A stretch of DNA of 61,400 nt from Guyparkeria hydrothermalis (GTDB lineage Bacteria; Pseudomonadota; Gammaproteobacteria; Halothiobacillales; Halothiobacillaceae), in contig NZ_JAJSEE010000009.1 in assembly GCF_023555375.1 (NCBI RefSeq), forward strand, positions 1 to 61,400, written 5' to 3'. Position numbers and translations under genes: made by a program. How positions within the stretch are numbered: the stretch's first letter is position 1; each line of letters starts with the position of its first letter. Below the pieces are notes generated by a model. The model did not search any database. It saw only the letters and a list, made by a program, of their open reading frames with translations, and was not told where the DNA came from. Shown in pieces: positions 19,318 to 28,453 of the stretch.

Positions 19318-21579
19318 TCAGTCGTCGCGCACGCAATCGATGAAATAGCGCAGCCCGTCGTCGGTCTCTTCGGCCACCAGGCCGTGCACGTCGGTCTCGA
19401 ATCCCGGCACCTGCTTGTTGAAGTGACGCACGAACTTCAGGTACTCGACGATGCGCGCGTTGAAGCGTTCGCCGGGCACCAGCAGGGGGATACCCGGCGG
19501 GTAGGGGGTCACCAATGACGCGGTAATCCGTCCCTCCAGATCGTCGATCGCGACGCGATCGATCTGCTTTCTCGCCATCTTCGACCAGGCATCCGCCGGG
19601 CGCATCGCCGGTTGGATATCCGAGAGGTACATCTCGGTGGTCAGCTTGGCGACGTCGTGCTCGCGGTACACCGCGTGCAGCTTGTCGCACAGGTCGCGCA
19701 GGCCGACGCGCTCGTAGCGCGGATGGTCGTTCACGAATTCCGGCATGATCCGCCACAGCGGCTGGTTGCGCTGGTACTCGTCCTTGAACTGCTGCAAGGC
19801 GGTCAGGAGCGTGTTCCAGCGGCCCTTGGTGATGCCGATGGTGAACATGATGAAGAAGCTGTAGAGACCGGCCTTCTCGACTACCACGCCGTGTTCGGCG
19901 AGATAGCGGGTGACGATCGACGCGGGGATGCCCCAATCGTGGAAATCGCCGTCGACGTCGAGTCCCGGCGTGATGATGGTCGCCTTGATCGGGTCGAGCA
20001 TGTTGAACCCGGTCGGCACCTGACCGAAGCCGTGCCAGCGGTCGTCCTCGTGCAGCATCCAGTCATCGCGCGTGCCGATGCCTTCCTCCGGGATGCTGTC
20101 CGGTCCCCAGACCTTGAACCACCAGTCGTCGCCGTACTCGGCATCCACCTTCTGCATGGCGCGACGGAAGTCCATTGCCTCGAAGATCGACTCCTCGACC
20201 AGCGCGGTACCGCCCGGCGGCTCCATCATCGAGGCGGCCACGTCGCAGGAGGCGATGATCGCGTACTGCGGCGAGGTCGAGGAGTGCATCAGGTAGGCCT
20301 CGTTGAAGACGTCCTGGTCGAAGCGCTCCTTCTTGCAGTCCTGCACCAGCACCTGGGAGGCCTGCGACAGGCCGGCGAGCAGCTTGTGGGTCGACTGGGT
20401 GGAATAGATCACCGAGTCGTCACAGCGGCGCCGGTCGGCACCGATGGCGTGGTAGTCGCCGTAGAAGTCGTGGAAGGCCGCGTGCGGCAACCAGGCCTCG
20501 TCGAAGTGCAGTACCTCGACGAACCCGTCGAGCTCGTCCTTGATCTCCTCGACGTTGTAGAGGATGCCGTCGTAGGTCGACTGGGTGATGGTCAGGATCT
20601 TGGGCTGCTGGTCGTCGGCCTGGCCGGCGAACGGATGCTCGGCGATCTTCTTCTTGATGTTCTCCTTGGAGAATTCCCGGCGCGGGATCGGGCCGATGAT
20701 GCCGTAGTGGTTGCGAGTCGGCATCAGGAACACCGGGATGGCGCCGGTCAGGATGATCGAATGCAGGATCGACTTGTGGCAGTTGCGGTCGACCACCACC
20801 ACGTCACCCGGGGCGACGTTCGAGTTCCAGACCATGCGGTTGGACGTCGAGGTGCCGTTGGTCACGAAGAACAGGTGGTCGGCATTGAAGATGCGCGCGG
20901 CGTTACGCTCGGAGGCCGCGACCGGACCAGTGTGATCGAGCAGCTGGCCCAGTTCCTCGACGGCGTTGCAGACGTCGGCCCGCAGCAGGTTCTCGCCAAA
21001 GAACTGGTGGAACATCTGCCCGACCGGGCTCTTGAGAAAGGCCACGCCGCCGGAATGCCCCGGGCAATGCCAGGAGTAGGAGCCGTCGGCGGCGTAGCCG
21101 GTCAGGGCGCGGAAAAAGGGCGGGGCAAGCGAGCTGAGATAGCTGCGCGCCTCGCGGATGACGTGCCGGGCCACGAACTCGGGCGTGTCCTCGAACATGT
21201 GAATAAAGCCGTGCAGCTCCTTCAACACGTCGTTGGGCAGGTGCCGGCTGGTGCGCGTCTCGCCGTAGAGGAAGATGGGAATGTCGGCGTTGCGAAAGCG
21301 GATTTCCTGGATGAAGTTGCGCAGCTGGACGATGACCTCGAGCGACTCGTCGACCGGGTCATTGCCGCCGTGGAATTCCTCGTCGTCGATCGAGATCACG
21401 AATGCCGATACGCGGGCCTGTTGCTGGGCAAAGGCGGCGAGGTCGACGTAGCTAGTAACCCCGAGCACCTCTTCGCCCTCGGCACGGATCGCTTCGGCCA
21501 GCGCGCGAATGCCCAGGCCCGATACGTTCTCGGAGCGAAAATCCTCGTCGATAATGACGATGGGGAAGCGGAAGATCAT
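19318..21579 (-). CDS. Orn/Lys/Arg decarboxylase, fold-type I PLP enzyme
   Basis: A 753-aa three-domain enzyme with N-terminal receiver-like wing domain (1-130), PLP domain and C-terminal domain. The PLP Lys is Lys399 in STQSTHKLLAG. HFDEAWLPHAAFHDFYGDYH contains the Asp and His that hold the cofactor, and CPGHSGGVAF is the family opening of the PLP domain. Length is nearest to the AdiA-type arginine decarboxylase (about 755 aa), but lysine or ornithine cannot be excluded. It makes a polyamine (or precursor) and consumes a proton, so roles in polyamine supply or acid resistance are possible. No antiporter is adjacent. Confidence 0.93.
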   Translation of the reverse strand: MIFRFPIVIIDEDFRSENVSGLGIRALAEAIRAEGEEVLGVTSYVDLAAFAQQQARVSAFVISIDDEEFHGGNDPVDESLEVIVQLRNFIQEIRFRNADIPIFLYGETRTSRHLPNDVLKELHGFIHMFEDTPEFVARHVIREARSYLSSLAPPFFRALTGYAADGSYSWHCPGHSGGVAFLKSPVGQMFHQFFGENLLRADVCNAVEELGQLLDHTGPVAASERNAARIFNADHLFFVTNGTSTSNRMVWNSNVAPGDVVVVDRNCHKSILHSIILTGAIPVFLMPTRNHYGIIGPIPRREFSKENIKKKIAEHPFAGQADDQQPKILTITQSTYDGILYNVEEIKDELDGFVEVLHFDEAWLPHAAFHDFYGDYHAIGADRRRCDDSVIYSTQSTHKLLAGLSQASQVLVQDCKKERFDQDVFNEAYLMHSSTSPQYAIIASCDVAASMMEPPGGTALVEESIFEAMDFRRAMQKVDAEYGDDWWFKVWGPDSIPEEGIGTRDDWMLHEDDRWHGFGQVPTGFNMLDPIKATIITPGLDVDGDFHDWGIPASIVTRYLAEHGVVVEKAGLYSFFIMFTIGITKGRWNTLLTALQQFKDEYQRNQPLWRIMPEFVNDHPRYERVGLRDLCDKLHAVYREHDVAKLTTEMYLSDIQPAMRPADAWSKMARKQIDRVAIDDLEGRITASLVTPYPPGIPLLVPGERFNARIVEYLKFVRHFNKQVPGFETDVHGLVAEETDDGLRYFIDCVRDD

Positions 21580-21839
21580 GGATGGTCAACCTCGGGATCC
21601 GCAGGTGGCTGTCTCGGCGAAACCAAAGCCCGTTCGTCGGGTCGGAGAGAGTGCCGCGCCAATGGCAAAACCCGGGGCAGGGCCCCGGGCGAAATCGTGG
21701 GCCAAGTTTACAACAAATGCCCGCCGGCGCCGCGCCGATCGTCGGCCCAGGGCGGCGCTCGATACGCATGATTTTGTCTTGCCGCCTTGGTGGTGATCCA
21801 TGACCGGCAATGACAGACCTTTCGACCAAGGTGGCAAGC

Positions 21840-22469
21840 ATGTCCGATTCGACACAGTCGCAACCCGACCCCACGGATGAGGTGGCAAGGGAACCTGACG
21901 GCCTGGTCTCCCTGCTGCAGCTGCTGGCCAATGTCCGCGAGGAGGGCGGCTCGGTGCGACTGGGCACGGTGCTTGACCTGGTCGGTCGGCGCTCGTTCGG
22001 GCCGATGCTGTTGCTGGCCGGCCTGATCACCGTCGCCCCGCTGATCGGCGACATCCCCGGGGTGCCGACGTTGATCGGCATGTTCGTGTTCCTGATCGCG
22101 CTGCAACTGATGCTGGGGCGGGAGCACTTCTGGCTGCCGGGGTTCCTGCTCGAGCGGGAGATCCGCCGGCGGACGCTGCACAAGGCCGTGGTCTGGATGA
22201 TGCCCACCGCCCGGTTCATCGATCGATTCCTGCGCCCGCGCTTGACCTTCCTCGTCAACGGGGGCGCGAGCTACGGGGTGGCGCTGCTTGCCATGCTGGT
22301 CGCCCTGTTGATGCCGATGATGGAGTTCATCCCGTTCTCGGCCAATGCCGCGGGACTGACCCTCACCGTGTTCGGTCTTGCCCTGATCGCCCGCGACGGC
22401 CTGCTCGCCTTGATTGCCTTCGCCCTGACCGGGCTCAGCCTCGGGGTGATCGTGTGGGCCCTCTTATGA
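21840..22469 (+). CDS. ExoD family integral membrane protein (paralogue 2)
   Basis: About 209 aa from ATG 21840, with AAGGTGG 5 bp upstream; ATG 21810 is an alternative. It aligns with the protein at 18652-19287 along its length: GRRSFGPMLLLAGLITVAPL, GVPTLIGMFVFLIALQLMLG, REHFWLPGFLLEREI, ARFIDRFLRPRLTFL, and a shared MMEFIPFSANAAGLTL end. It is therefore a duplicated ExoD. It is divergent from the decarboxylase and overlaps the convergent MFS gene by 6 bp. Confidence 0.88.
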   Translation: MSDSTQSQPDPTDEVAREPDGLVSLLQLLANVREEGGSVRLGTVLDLVGRRSFGPMLLLAGLITVAPLIGDIPGVPTLIGMFVFLIALQLMLGREHFWLPGFLLEREIRRRTLHKAVVWMMPTARFIDRFLRPRLTFLVNGGASYGVALLAMLVALLMPMMEFIPFSANAAGLTLTVFGLALIARDGLLALIAFALTGLSLGVIVWALL

Positions 22470-23636
22470 GTTGTCCGGAATTGGAGCGGACCGACGGGCG
22501 AGCAGCGGACGCATGGCCACGACGCCAAGTACCGCGCCGGGGAGCAGCAGCCAGCTCACCCCGGCCCCCATGTCCTGCCACAGGGCGGTGGTGAGCGGGA
22601 TCGCCAGTGCACTTAGTCCAAAGCCAATACTGTTCATGATGGCCAGGGCGCTGGCCACGCCCTCGGGGGGCGCGTGCGCGCTGGCCAGGGCAGAGAACTG
22701 GGCGGAATCGGCAATGACCGCGATTCCCCAGATCAGCAACGCGGCAAGCGCCAGGCCCGCGGATACCCCGGTCAACCACGGGTAGACCAGGCAAAGGGCG
22801 CCCGAGACGCTCAGGGCGATCACGGCCACGCGGGCACTACCCAGGGTGCGGGAAAGCCGTCCGGCCAGCACGCAGCCGGCCGCGCCGAGTCCGATCACGG
22901 TGAAGGCGAGCAGGGCGACCACGGCGGAGGGTGCCTGCGGGTAGAGCGCGCCGACAAACAGGGGCACGAGCACCCAGAAGGCATAGAGCTCCCACATGTG
23001 GCCAAAGTAGCCCAGGGCCGCGGCCCGGAATCCGCGCCGGGCGAACGCACGGAACGCGCCTCCCCATTGCAGCGTCGCGGACCGGGCCAAGTGAGGGCCG
23101 TCACCGAGCCAGGCGATCAGCCCACCCCCGGTCACCGCCAACAGCGAGGCGAAGGTGACCGCCCAGGGCCAGGCCAGCCCCAGGCTCAGCCCCTCCAGCA
23201 GGTGGGGTGTGGCGGTGCCGAGGGTGAGCATGCCGACCAGCCAGGCCAGGGCCTCGCCGCGACGCTCCGGCGCCCAGCTCACCACCAGCTTCATGCCGAC
23301 GGGGTAGATCCCCGCCAAGGCAAATCCGGTAAGGAAGCGGTAGATGGTGGCCGTTGCCATGTCCTGCGCCAGCCAGGCCAGCGCCAGGTTCGCCGTGGCC
23401 CCGGTCATCGCCGAGACCAGGAACACCCGGCTGGCCGCGAAACGATCGGCTACGCCCGACACGGCGAACAGCAGGGTCCCCACGATAAAGCCCAGCTGGA
23501 CCGCCGCGGTGAGCGTGCCGATATCGGCCGGCAGCAGATCCCAGTCGCGCATCAGCGCATCGCCAACCCCGTTCGCGCTGAACCAGAGCGAGGTGCCGAA
23601 TAGCTGGGCGAGGACGATGAGGGGAACGGGACGCAT
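22464..23636 (-). CDS. MFS transporter
   Basis: 390 aa with about 12 hydrophobic segments. LAQLFGTSLWFSANGVGDAL opens the first helix. The loop after TM2 contains SGVADRFAASRVFLVSA (MFS-type GxxxDRxxxRR analogue). The second half repeats the fold (LSRTLGSARVAVIALSVSG). Substrate unknown; related families include sugar and drug exporters. It has its own start, with the cspA terminator upstream. Confidence 0.88.
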   Translation of the reverse strand: MRPVPLIVLAQLFGTSLWFSANGVGDALMRDWDLLPADIGTLTAAVQLGFIVGTLLFAVSGVADRFAASRVFLVSAMTGATANLALAWLAQDMATATIYRFLTGFALAGIYPVGMKLVVSWAPERRGEALAWLVGMLTLGTATPHLLEGLSLGLAWPWAVTFASLLAVTGGGLIAWLGDGPHLARSATLQWGGAFRAFARRGFRAAALGYFGHMWELYAFWVLVPLFVGALYPQAPSAVVALLAFTVIGLGAAGCVLAGRLSRTLGSARVAVIALSVSGALCLVYPWLTGVSAGLALAALLIWGIAVIADSAQFSALASAHAPPEGVASALAIMNSIGFGLSALAIPLTTALWQDMGAGVSWLLLPGAVLGVVAMRPLLARRSAPIPDNS

Positions 23637-23726
23637 CAGCCGGGCATGATACCGACATCCGCGCCGGGATGACGCGAGGGCAGCTCAGGTGGCGGACATG
23701 GGTTTCGAAACAGATAGTCCAGGCAA

Positions 23727-23756
23727 GAAAAAACCCCGCACAAGGCGGGGTTTTTG
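23727..23756 (-). terminator. Rho-independent terminator of cspA
   Basis: On the minus strand CCCCGC(C)TTGTGCGGGG forms a hairpin flanked by A and T runs (plus strand AAAAAACCCCGC at 23728-23739, GCGGGGTTTTT at 23745-23755). It lies 23 bp after the cspA stop. The A/T symmetry makes it potentially bidirectional. Confidence 0.9.
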
Positions 23757-23778
23757 CGTCGACCGGATTCGGCCAGAG

Positions 23779-23979
23779 TTAGATCTGGACGTTTACCGCG
23801 GCCGGGCCCTTCTGGCCTTGCTCGACCTCGAAGGTGACGGTCTGGCCTTCGGCCAGCGACTTGAAGCCGCCGCCCTGGATGGCGCTGTGATGGACGAATA
23901 CGTCCTTGGAGCCGTCGCTCGGAGCGATGAAGCCAAAGCCTTTCTCGTCACTGAACCACTTAACGGTGCCTGTAGCCAT
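23779..23979 (-). CDS. cspA: Cold-shock protein CspA family
   Basis: A 66-aa OB-fold single-stranded nucleic acid binding protein. RNP1 KGFGFIAP and RNP2 DVFVHHSAI are intact, with the opening [10 protein letters not shown]. It acts as an RNA chaperone and may be constitutive rather than cold-induced. The paralogue letter cannot be fixed from sequence alone. It has its own terminator and a long upstream gap. Confidence 0.97.
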   Translation of the reverse strand: MATGTVKWFSDEKGFGFIAPSDGSKDVFVHHSAIQGGGFKSLAEGQTVTFEVEQGQKGPAAVNVQI

Positions 23980-24440
23980 GATGGATACCTCTGATGCTAT
24001 GCATGTGCATATTTGGATTGAAAAACGAGGGGGTACTGAAGGACTGCAAAAGCGTCAGAGAACTGCAAATCGTAGCGGGGTAATACAAACTGGATAATTC
24101 AATCTGTGGTCCTGCGGGGTTCGAGCCTGGTGCAATTGAGGAGTCCTTAACCGATTCCTCTCGGGAAAGCGTTGTTTCGTTTTCCCGGAGCGCATTATCC
24201 GCCTTCGCCCTCTCAAACCCTAACTTTTTTTTCCAAGCCAATGATTTTTCGCCAACTCGGGCGGTGCGGCAATGCGGCACAACGCGATAATAGGTGCCTG
24301 TTGCACGAACTAGGGCGCTTTTGCCGTCGATTTCGGCGACGCAATGTCGCGAAACGTTTTGCCGCCCATCGCGGCTTCTGGCTCGACCGGACCGCAACAC
24401 TTGCGGTTTTCGGCCGCAAAACGCCGGCCGACGAGCGGTC
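23980..24440. other. 461-bp non-coding gap: cspA leader and promoter region
   Basis: AT-richer than the surroundings, especially 23995-24110 and 24165-24260 (runs such as AACTTTTTTTTCC). I see no convincing coding frame: short open frames in it are Arg-rich and lack family features. It probably holds the cspA promoter and a long structured 5' leader, as is typical for csp genes, but I could not fix a -10/-35 pair. The 24340-24440 part has short palindromes (CCGCAA-CAC-TTGCGG followed by TTTT at 24391-24409) that may terminate plus-strand transcripts. Confidence 0.55.
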
Positions 24441-25340
24441 CTAGCCGTCGGTGACGGCCTTTTCCGTGGCGATTCCGGTGCCAACGTCGGTGGCAATGGT
24501 GGCAGACAGGACGTGCCGCTCGCCCGGGCCGAGGCGGTAGGCATTGTCCAGCGCGTTCGCGGTCTCCACGCACAGCATCGTTGACCAGGCGTCATCCGGG
24601 ATGTCATCGAAACCGCGCACACCCTCCGGTCCGGGATTCCAGACAACGGTGGTGGCACTGCCGTCCTTGGCGATGCGCAGGCGACGCCCGGCATCGTGGA
24701 TCACCGCCTCGCCTCGGTGGTCGAAGAACACCCGGTCGATCGGTGGCTGGACGATCACATCGGACGATTGTCGGCCACGGACACCCCCTTGCTGCTTGTC
24801 CCAGTAGCGCAAGCCCGCCAACCCGTCGATATGGACGCCGCGCGCATCGCGTACGCGGAAGTAGCTGTGCAGTGCCTCGGATACCTGCCATTCGGCATCG
24901 CCACGGTTCTCCGCGGCCAGTTCCAGGTGCAGGCGCTCGTCGAGGCGGACGGTCAGCGTCAGGCGAAACGGATGGGGCCACTGCGCTCGCGTGGTGTCGT
25001 CGTCCGTGAGGCTGAACACGGCAATGGCCTGGCGCTCGTCGTTGTCCATCCGCTCGATCTGCCAGGGCAGGTGTCGGGCGAAGCCATGGGCACCGCGGTC
25101 GGGGTCGCTGGGATGGGCGCCGAACCACGGCCAGCAGACCGGGATGCCGCCCCGGATCGGTCGACTGCCGTCCAGGCGGGAGGTGGGGCTCAACCAGAGC
25201 ACGTCGGTGTCACTGGCATCCCGGTATTCGACGACGGTGGCGCCGAGGCGGGCGATGGTCGCCCGGCCGTGCGGGGTCGAGAGTTCGACGGTCTCGAGAT
25301 CGCCCAGGCGGGCGAGGCGAGCGCTGGTCAGGTCGCGCAT
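24441..25340 (-). CDS. yeaD: D-hexose-6-phosphate mutarotase (YeaD-like)
   Basis: A 299-aa aldose 1-epimerase-fold enzyme that interconverts the anomers of glucose 6-phosphate. RPIRGGIPVCWPWFGAHPSD carries the conserved substrate-binding Arg and WFG, and GAHGFARHLPWQIE contains the active-site HGFAR. EALHSYFRVRD and the late Glu in CVETANALD (catalytic Glu) fit the family. It starts 22 bp after the diguanylate cyclase stop and may be co-transcribed. Confidence 0.9.
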   Translation of the reverse strand: MRDLTSARLARLGDLETVELSTPHGRATIARLGATVVEYRDASDTDVLWLSPTSRLDGSRPIRGGIPVCWPWFGAHPSDPDRGAHGFARHLPWQIERMDNDERQAIAVFSLTDDDTTRAQWPHPFRLTLTVRLDERLHLELAAENRGDAEWQVSEALHSYFRVRDARGVHIDGLAGLRYWDKQQGGVRGRQSSDVIVQPPIDRVFFDHRGEAVIHDAGRRLRIAKDGSATTVVWNPGPEGVRGFDDIPDDAWSTMLCVETANALDNAYRLGPGERHVLSATIATDVGTGIATEKAVTDG

Positions 25341-25362
25341 GATTGTGGCCCCCGAAGATCGG

Positions 25363-26631
25363 TCAGGAATCGGGTTGTTCCGGCCCGACCACCCGGTCGC
25401 GCCCGAGTCGCTTGGCCGTGTAGAGGCGCTGATCGACGCGGTGGACCGAGTCCTCCGGGGAGAGTTCGGCCGACAGGGCCGCCACGCCGAAGCTGGCCGT
25501 GACCCGCCCGACCTCGGGAAACTCGCTACTTCGGACCAGCTCGCGGAGCTTCTCGGCCAGCACCATCGCGGCGGCCTCGTCCGTGTCCGGCGTGATCAGC
25601 ATGAACTCCTCGCCACCCCAGCGGGCGAAGCTGTCGGTGGTGCGGACGTGTTCGCCGACCAATCGGGCGAAGCGGGTGAGAACCGCGTCCCCGCACGGGT
25701 GACCGCAGTCGTCGTTGATCTGCTTGAAGTGATCGATGTCGATCATGATCAGGCTGGCCGGGTGGCCGTAGCGCTGGACCCGTTCGTGCTCGTGGTCGAG
25801 CAGCTTCTCGAAATGCATCCGGTTGATCAGGCCGGTGAGCATGTCGGTGGTGGCCAGGCGCTTGAGTTCGTTTTCCGTATGGACGCGGTCGGTGATGTCC
25901 TTGCCTACGGACACGTACCCGGTGAGCTCGCCGTGCTCGTCACGCACCGGCGTGATGGTCTCCTCCATGTGGATGAGCTGACCGTTCTTCCGCTTGTCGA
26001 TGAACGTGTCGCGGAACACCTCGCCGCGTTGCAGCGTGTCCCAGAGGCGTTGGTAGAAACTGCGATCGTGCATGCCCGATTGGAGCACGCTGGGGTTCTT
26101 GCCGCGCACCTCGGCCCGGCTGTAGCCGGTGTGGTCTTCGAAGGCACGGTTGACGTCCAGGATGCGGTTTTCCCGGTCGGTGATCACCACGCTGTCACTG
26201 CTGGCGTCCAGGGCGTAGACCAGCATCTGCCGGCGCTCGTGCTCGCGCGTCTCCTCGGTGATGTCGCGCTGGACCGAGACGAAGTGGGTGATGTCGCCCG
26301 ACTCGCCGCGCACCGGCGAGATGCTCCACTCGACGTCATAGGCCGAGCCGTCCTTGCGGTAGTTGACGGTCCGAGCCGAGAAACGCTCGCCGGCCGCCAG
26401 GGTTTCCCGCAGGCGATCGAGCATCTGGCGGTTAGTGCCTTCCCCCTGGAACAGTCGCGGCGAGTTGCCCAGCAGCTCGTCCAGCTCATAGCCGGTCATG
26501 GCCAGGAACGCCGGGTTCGCGTAGACGATTTCCGGACCGGGACGATCGAGTTCGGCCGTGGTGATCACCACGGCGTCGAAGGATTGGTCCACGGCGGCCT
26601 GGAGCAGCCTCAGGTACTCGAGATCGTGCAT
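25363..26631 (-). CDS. PAS-PAS-GGDEF diguanylate cyclase
   Basis: 422 aa, predicted cytosolic. PAS1 (about 8-125) contains GYELDELLGNSPRLFQGEGT, which resembles a LOV core but lacks the flavin-adduct Cys. PAS2 (about 135-255) follows with GKNPSVLQSGMHDRSF. The GGDEF domain (about 265-420) has an intact GGEEF signature, RWGGEEFMLI. An inhibitory RxxD I-site (RTTD) lies exactly five residues upstream. It should make c-di-GMP with product inhibition. Ligand sensed by the PAS domains is unknown. Confidence 0.93.
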   Translation of the reverse strand: MHDLEYLRLLQAAVDQSFDAVVITTAELDRPGPEIVYANPAFLAMTGYELDELLGNSPRLFQGEGTNRQMLDRLRETLAAGERFSARTVNYRKDGSAYDVEWSISPVRGESGDITHFVSVQRDITEETREHERRQMLVYALDASSDSVVITDRENRILDVNRAFEDHTGYSRAEVRGKNPSVLQSGMHDRSFYQRLWDTLQRGEVFRDTFIDKRKNGQLIHMEETITPVRDEHGELTGYVSVGKDITDRVHTENELKRLATTDMLTGLINRMHFEKLLDHEHERVQRYGHPASLIMIDIDHFKQINDDCGHPCGDAVLTRFARLVGEHVRTTDSFARWGGEEFMLITPDTDEAAAMVLAEKLRELVRSSEFPEVGRVTASFGVAALSAELSPEDSVHRVDQRLYTAKRLGRDRVVGPEQPDS

Positions 26632-26778
26632 GGGGCCGTCAGCTCAGCGTGTGGATGGTCGGGGAAGGGCGGCAGACAGTGGCCCGGCGGCCGTTGGTCG
26701 GTCGCCGGTCTGCCCGTCCTAGCCTAGGGAATCCCGCCCCCGATTGCCATGACAGTACGGTGGCGAGAGAAGTGGCAA

Positions 26779-27258
26779 TCACCCGTAGCGGATCTCGACG
26801 ATTTCCCAGGCCAGATGGCCGCGGTCGTCGCCGGCCGGCAGCCGCACCACGTCACCGGGGCGCCGCCCGATCAGCTTGCGGGCCACCGGCGAGTCGATGC
26901 TGATCCAGCCCTGGCTCGGATCGATCTCGTCGGGCCCCACCAGTCGCAGGGTGCGTTCGAGTGCCTCGGGCTCGCATTCCATCTCGACGAAGGCCGCGAA
27001 ATAGACCTTGTCGGTGTCATCCGGGGCGCGATCGACCACCTTGAGGTTCGGCAGGCGCTTTTGCAGGTAACGGATGCGTCGGTCGATCTCGCGCAGGCGC
27101 TTCTTGCCGTAGATGTATTCGGCGTTTTCCGATCGATCCCCCAGCGCGGCGGCCTCGGAGACCGCCTGAACCACCTCGCGGCGCTCGACGCGCCACAGCC
27201 GGTCCAGCTCGGCCTCCAGCGCCTTGAAGCCGGGCCGGGTGATGATCGGCGTGCTCAT
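26779..27258 (-). CDS. greB: Transcription elongation factor GreB
   Basis: 159 aa. It rescues backtracked RNA polymerase by stimulating transcript cleavage. The N-terminal coiled coil carries the catalytic acidic tip, LGDRSENAEYIYGKKRLREI, with the Tyr-Ile-Tyr-Gly-Lys-Lys that distinguishes GreB from GreA. The C-terminal FKBP-like domain follows (VGPDEIDPSQGWISIDSPVA). Its ATG overlaps the stop of the DHH gene by 4 bp. Confidence 0.96.
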   Translation of the reverse strand: MSTPIITRPGFKALEAELDRLWRVERREVVQAVSEAAALGDRSENAEYIYGKKRLREIDRRIRYLQKRLPNLKVVDRAPDDTDKVYFAAFVEMECEPEALERTLRLVGPDEIDPSQGWISIDSPVARKLIGRRPGDVVRLPAGDDRGHLAWEIVEIRYG

Positions 27259-28340
27259 CGCTCGCCGCCGGCCGGGGTCTTCTCGAGGGTTTTCTGGATG
27301 GCGCTGACGGCGTGCGCGAGATCGCGCAGGCGGGTGTCCTTGAGCTCGCCGCCGGCCGCGCCCGGGTGGCCGCCGCCACCGAAGTAGCGCGCGGAGATCT
27401 CCCCGGCGTTGACGCCGGGGTTGGCGCGCAGCGAGAGCCGGCCGTTGCCGCGGATGCCCATCGCCATGTCGATCTGGCCGCGCACCTCCATCATGTCCAT
27501 GATCACGCCGCGCCAGACATCGTGCGGCCAGTTGAAGAACACGCCCGTGCGCACGCCCTCGATCTCCAGCACCGGCACGAAATCCTCGTCCAGCACCGAG
27601 GCCGACAGCATGTGGAACTTGTCGTTGAGCGGCAGGTTTTCGTCGTTGAAGACGCGCTTTTCCACCCGACCCTTGAGGAAGGCCTTGCGCACCTCGAACA
27701 GCTGGCGCTCGAAGGCCTCCAGCGACTCGCCGGACTCGTGCGAACGGAAGAACGCCTCCATTACGTGGAAGCGGTAGGCGCGCTTGAGGTCCTTGAGCGG
27801 CGGGGCGAGGTGGTCGTCCTGCATGACCAGGCCGATCAGGTAGATCGCACGGCGGAAGTCGTCGTGATCGCGCAGCCAGCGATCGCCCACGTCGATGAAC
27901 TCGGCGCGCTGGCGCATCAGCTCGCGCTTGCCCTCGTCGAACTGGTCGGCGACGGCGTCGAAGGCCAGCAGGCTCGCGCAGCGCTCGGTGTCCAGGTAGT
28001 ACCAGTCAAACGCCTCGGCGCAATCGGCGCCGGTGGCGTGATGATCGAGCAGCTGCAGCTCGATCGGCACCTTGCACTTGGTCACCCGCTTGTCCAGGGC
28101 GCGCGCCTGGTCGAGTGTGAGGTTGAGGTCGGTGATCAGCAGGCCCGCCGGCTCGCCACCCTTGACGATGCGCCCGATGATCTCGTCGATCGCGTTGTTG
28201 ATGTCGCGGTAATCGGCGTTGAAGAAATGGCAGCGCTGGTCGGTCTGGTCGACCATGTACTGCGCGCCGTAGCCGTCGAGATCGGTATGCGACAGGTGAT
28301 ACAGCCAGCCTTCGGGGCGGATGATGTTCGGAGTGCTCAT
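27255..28340 (-). CDS. DHH/DHHA1 family phosphoesterase
   Basis: 361 aa from the ATG at 28340 (MSTPNIIRPEGW); the longer frame upstream lacks support. DHH motifs: I HTDLDGYGA, II TDLN, III LLDHHATG, IV FIDVGDRW. The C-terminal DHHA1 domain has YFGGGGHPGAAGG. Members cleave short RNAs or cyclic dinucleotide products (NrnA-like), or other phosphoesters. A role in oligoribonucleotide turnover is plausible but unproven. Coupled to greB by a 4-bp overlap. Confidence 0.88.
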   Translation of the reverse strand: MSTPNIIRPEGWLYHLSHTDLDGYGAQYMVDQTDQRCHFFNADYRDINNAIDEIIGRIVKGGEPAGLLITDLNLTLDQARALDKRVTKCKVPIELQLLDHHATGADCAEAFDWYYLDTERCASLLAFDAVADQFDEGKRELMRQRAEFIDVGDRWLRDHDDFRRAIYLIGLVMQDDHLAPPLKDLKRAYRFHVMEAFFRSHESGESLEAFERQLFEVRKAFLKGRVEKRVFNDENLPLNDKFHMLSASVLDEDFVPVLEIEGVRTGVFFNWPHDVWRGVIMDMMEVRGQIDMAMGIRGNGRLSLRANPGVNAGEISARYFGGGGHPGAAGGELKDTRLRDLAHAVSAIQKTLEKTPAGGER

Positions 28341-28453
28341 GGATGCTCGCTGACAGCGACCGGCAAGGTGTCGGTCGTGAATGAAAGGGTGGTTGCAGGA
28401 TGTTGACTGACCGGGAAAACTCAAGGGTTTCCCGGTGGTCGCTGGAGGGGGCG

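Noticed and set aside
19612-21771. 719-codon plus-strand open frame opposite the decarboxylase
   Set aside because: High-GC antisense shadow: composition is Val/Asp/Leu/Gly-rich with no domains, and the minus-strand frame is a full PLP enzyme.
24105-24130. GGGGTTCGAGCCTGGT, similar to a tRNA T-arm
   Set aside because: The stem does not pair beyond two positions, and no acceptor, D or anticodon arm is found around it.
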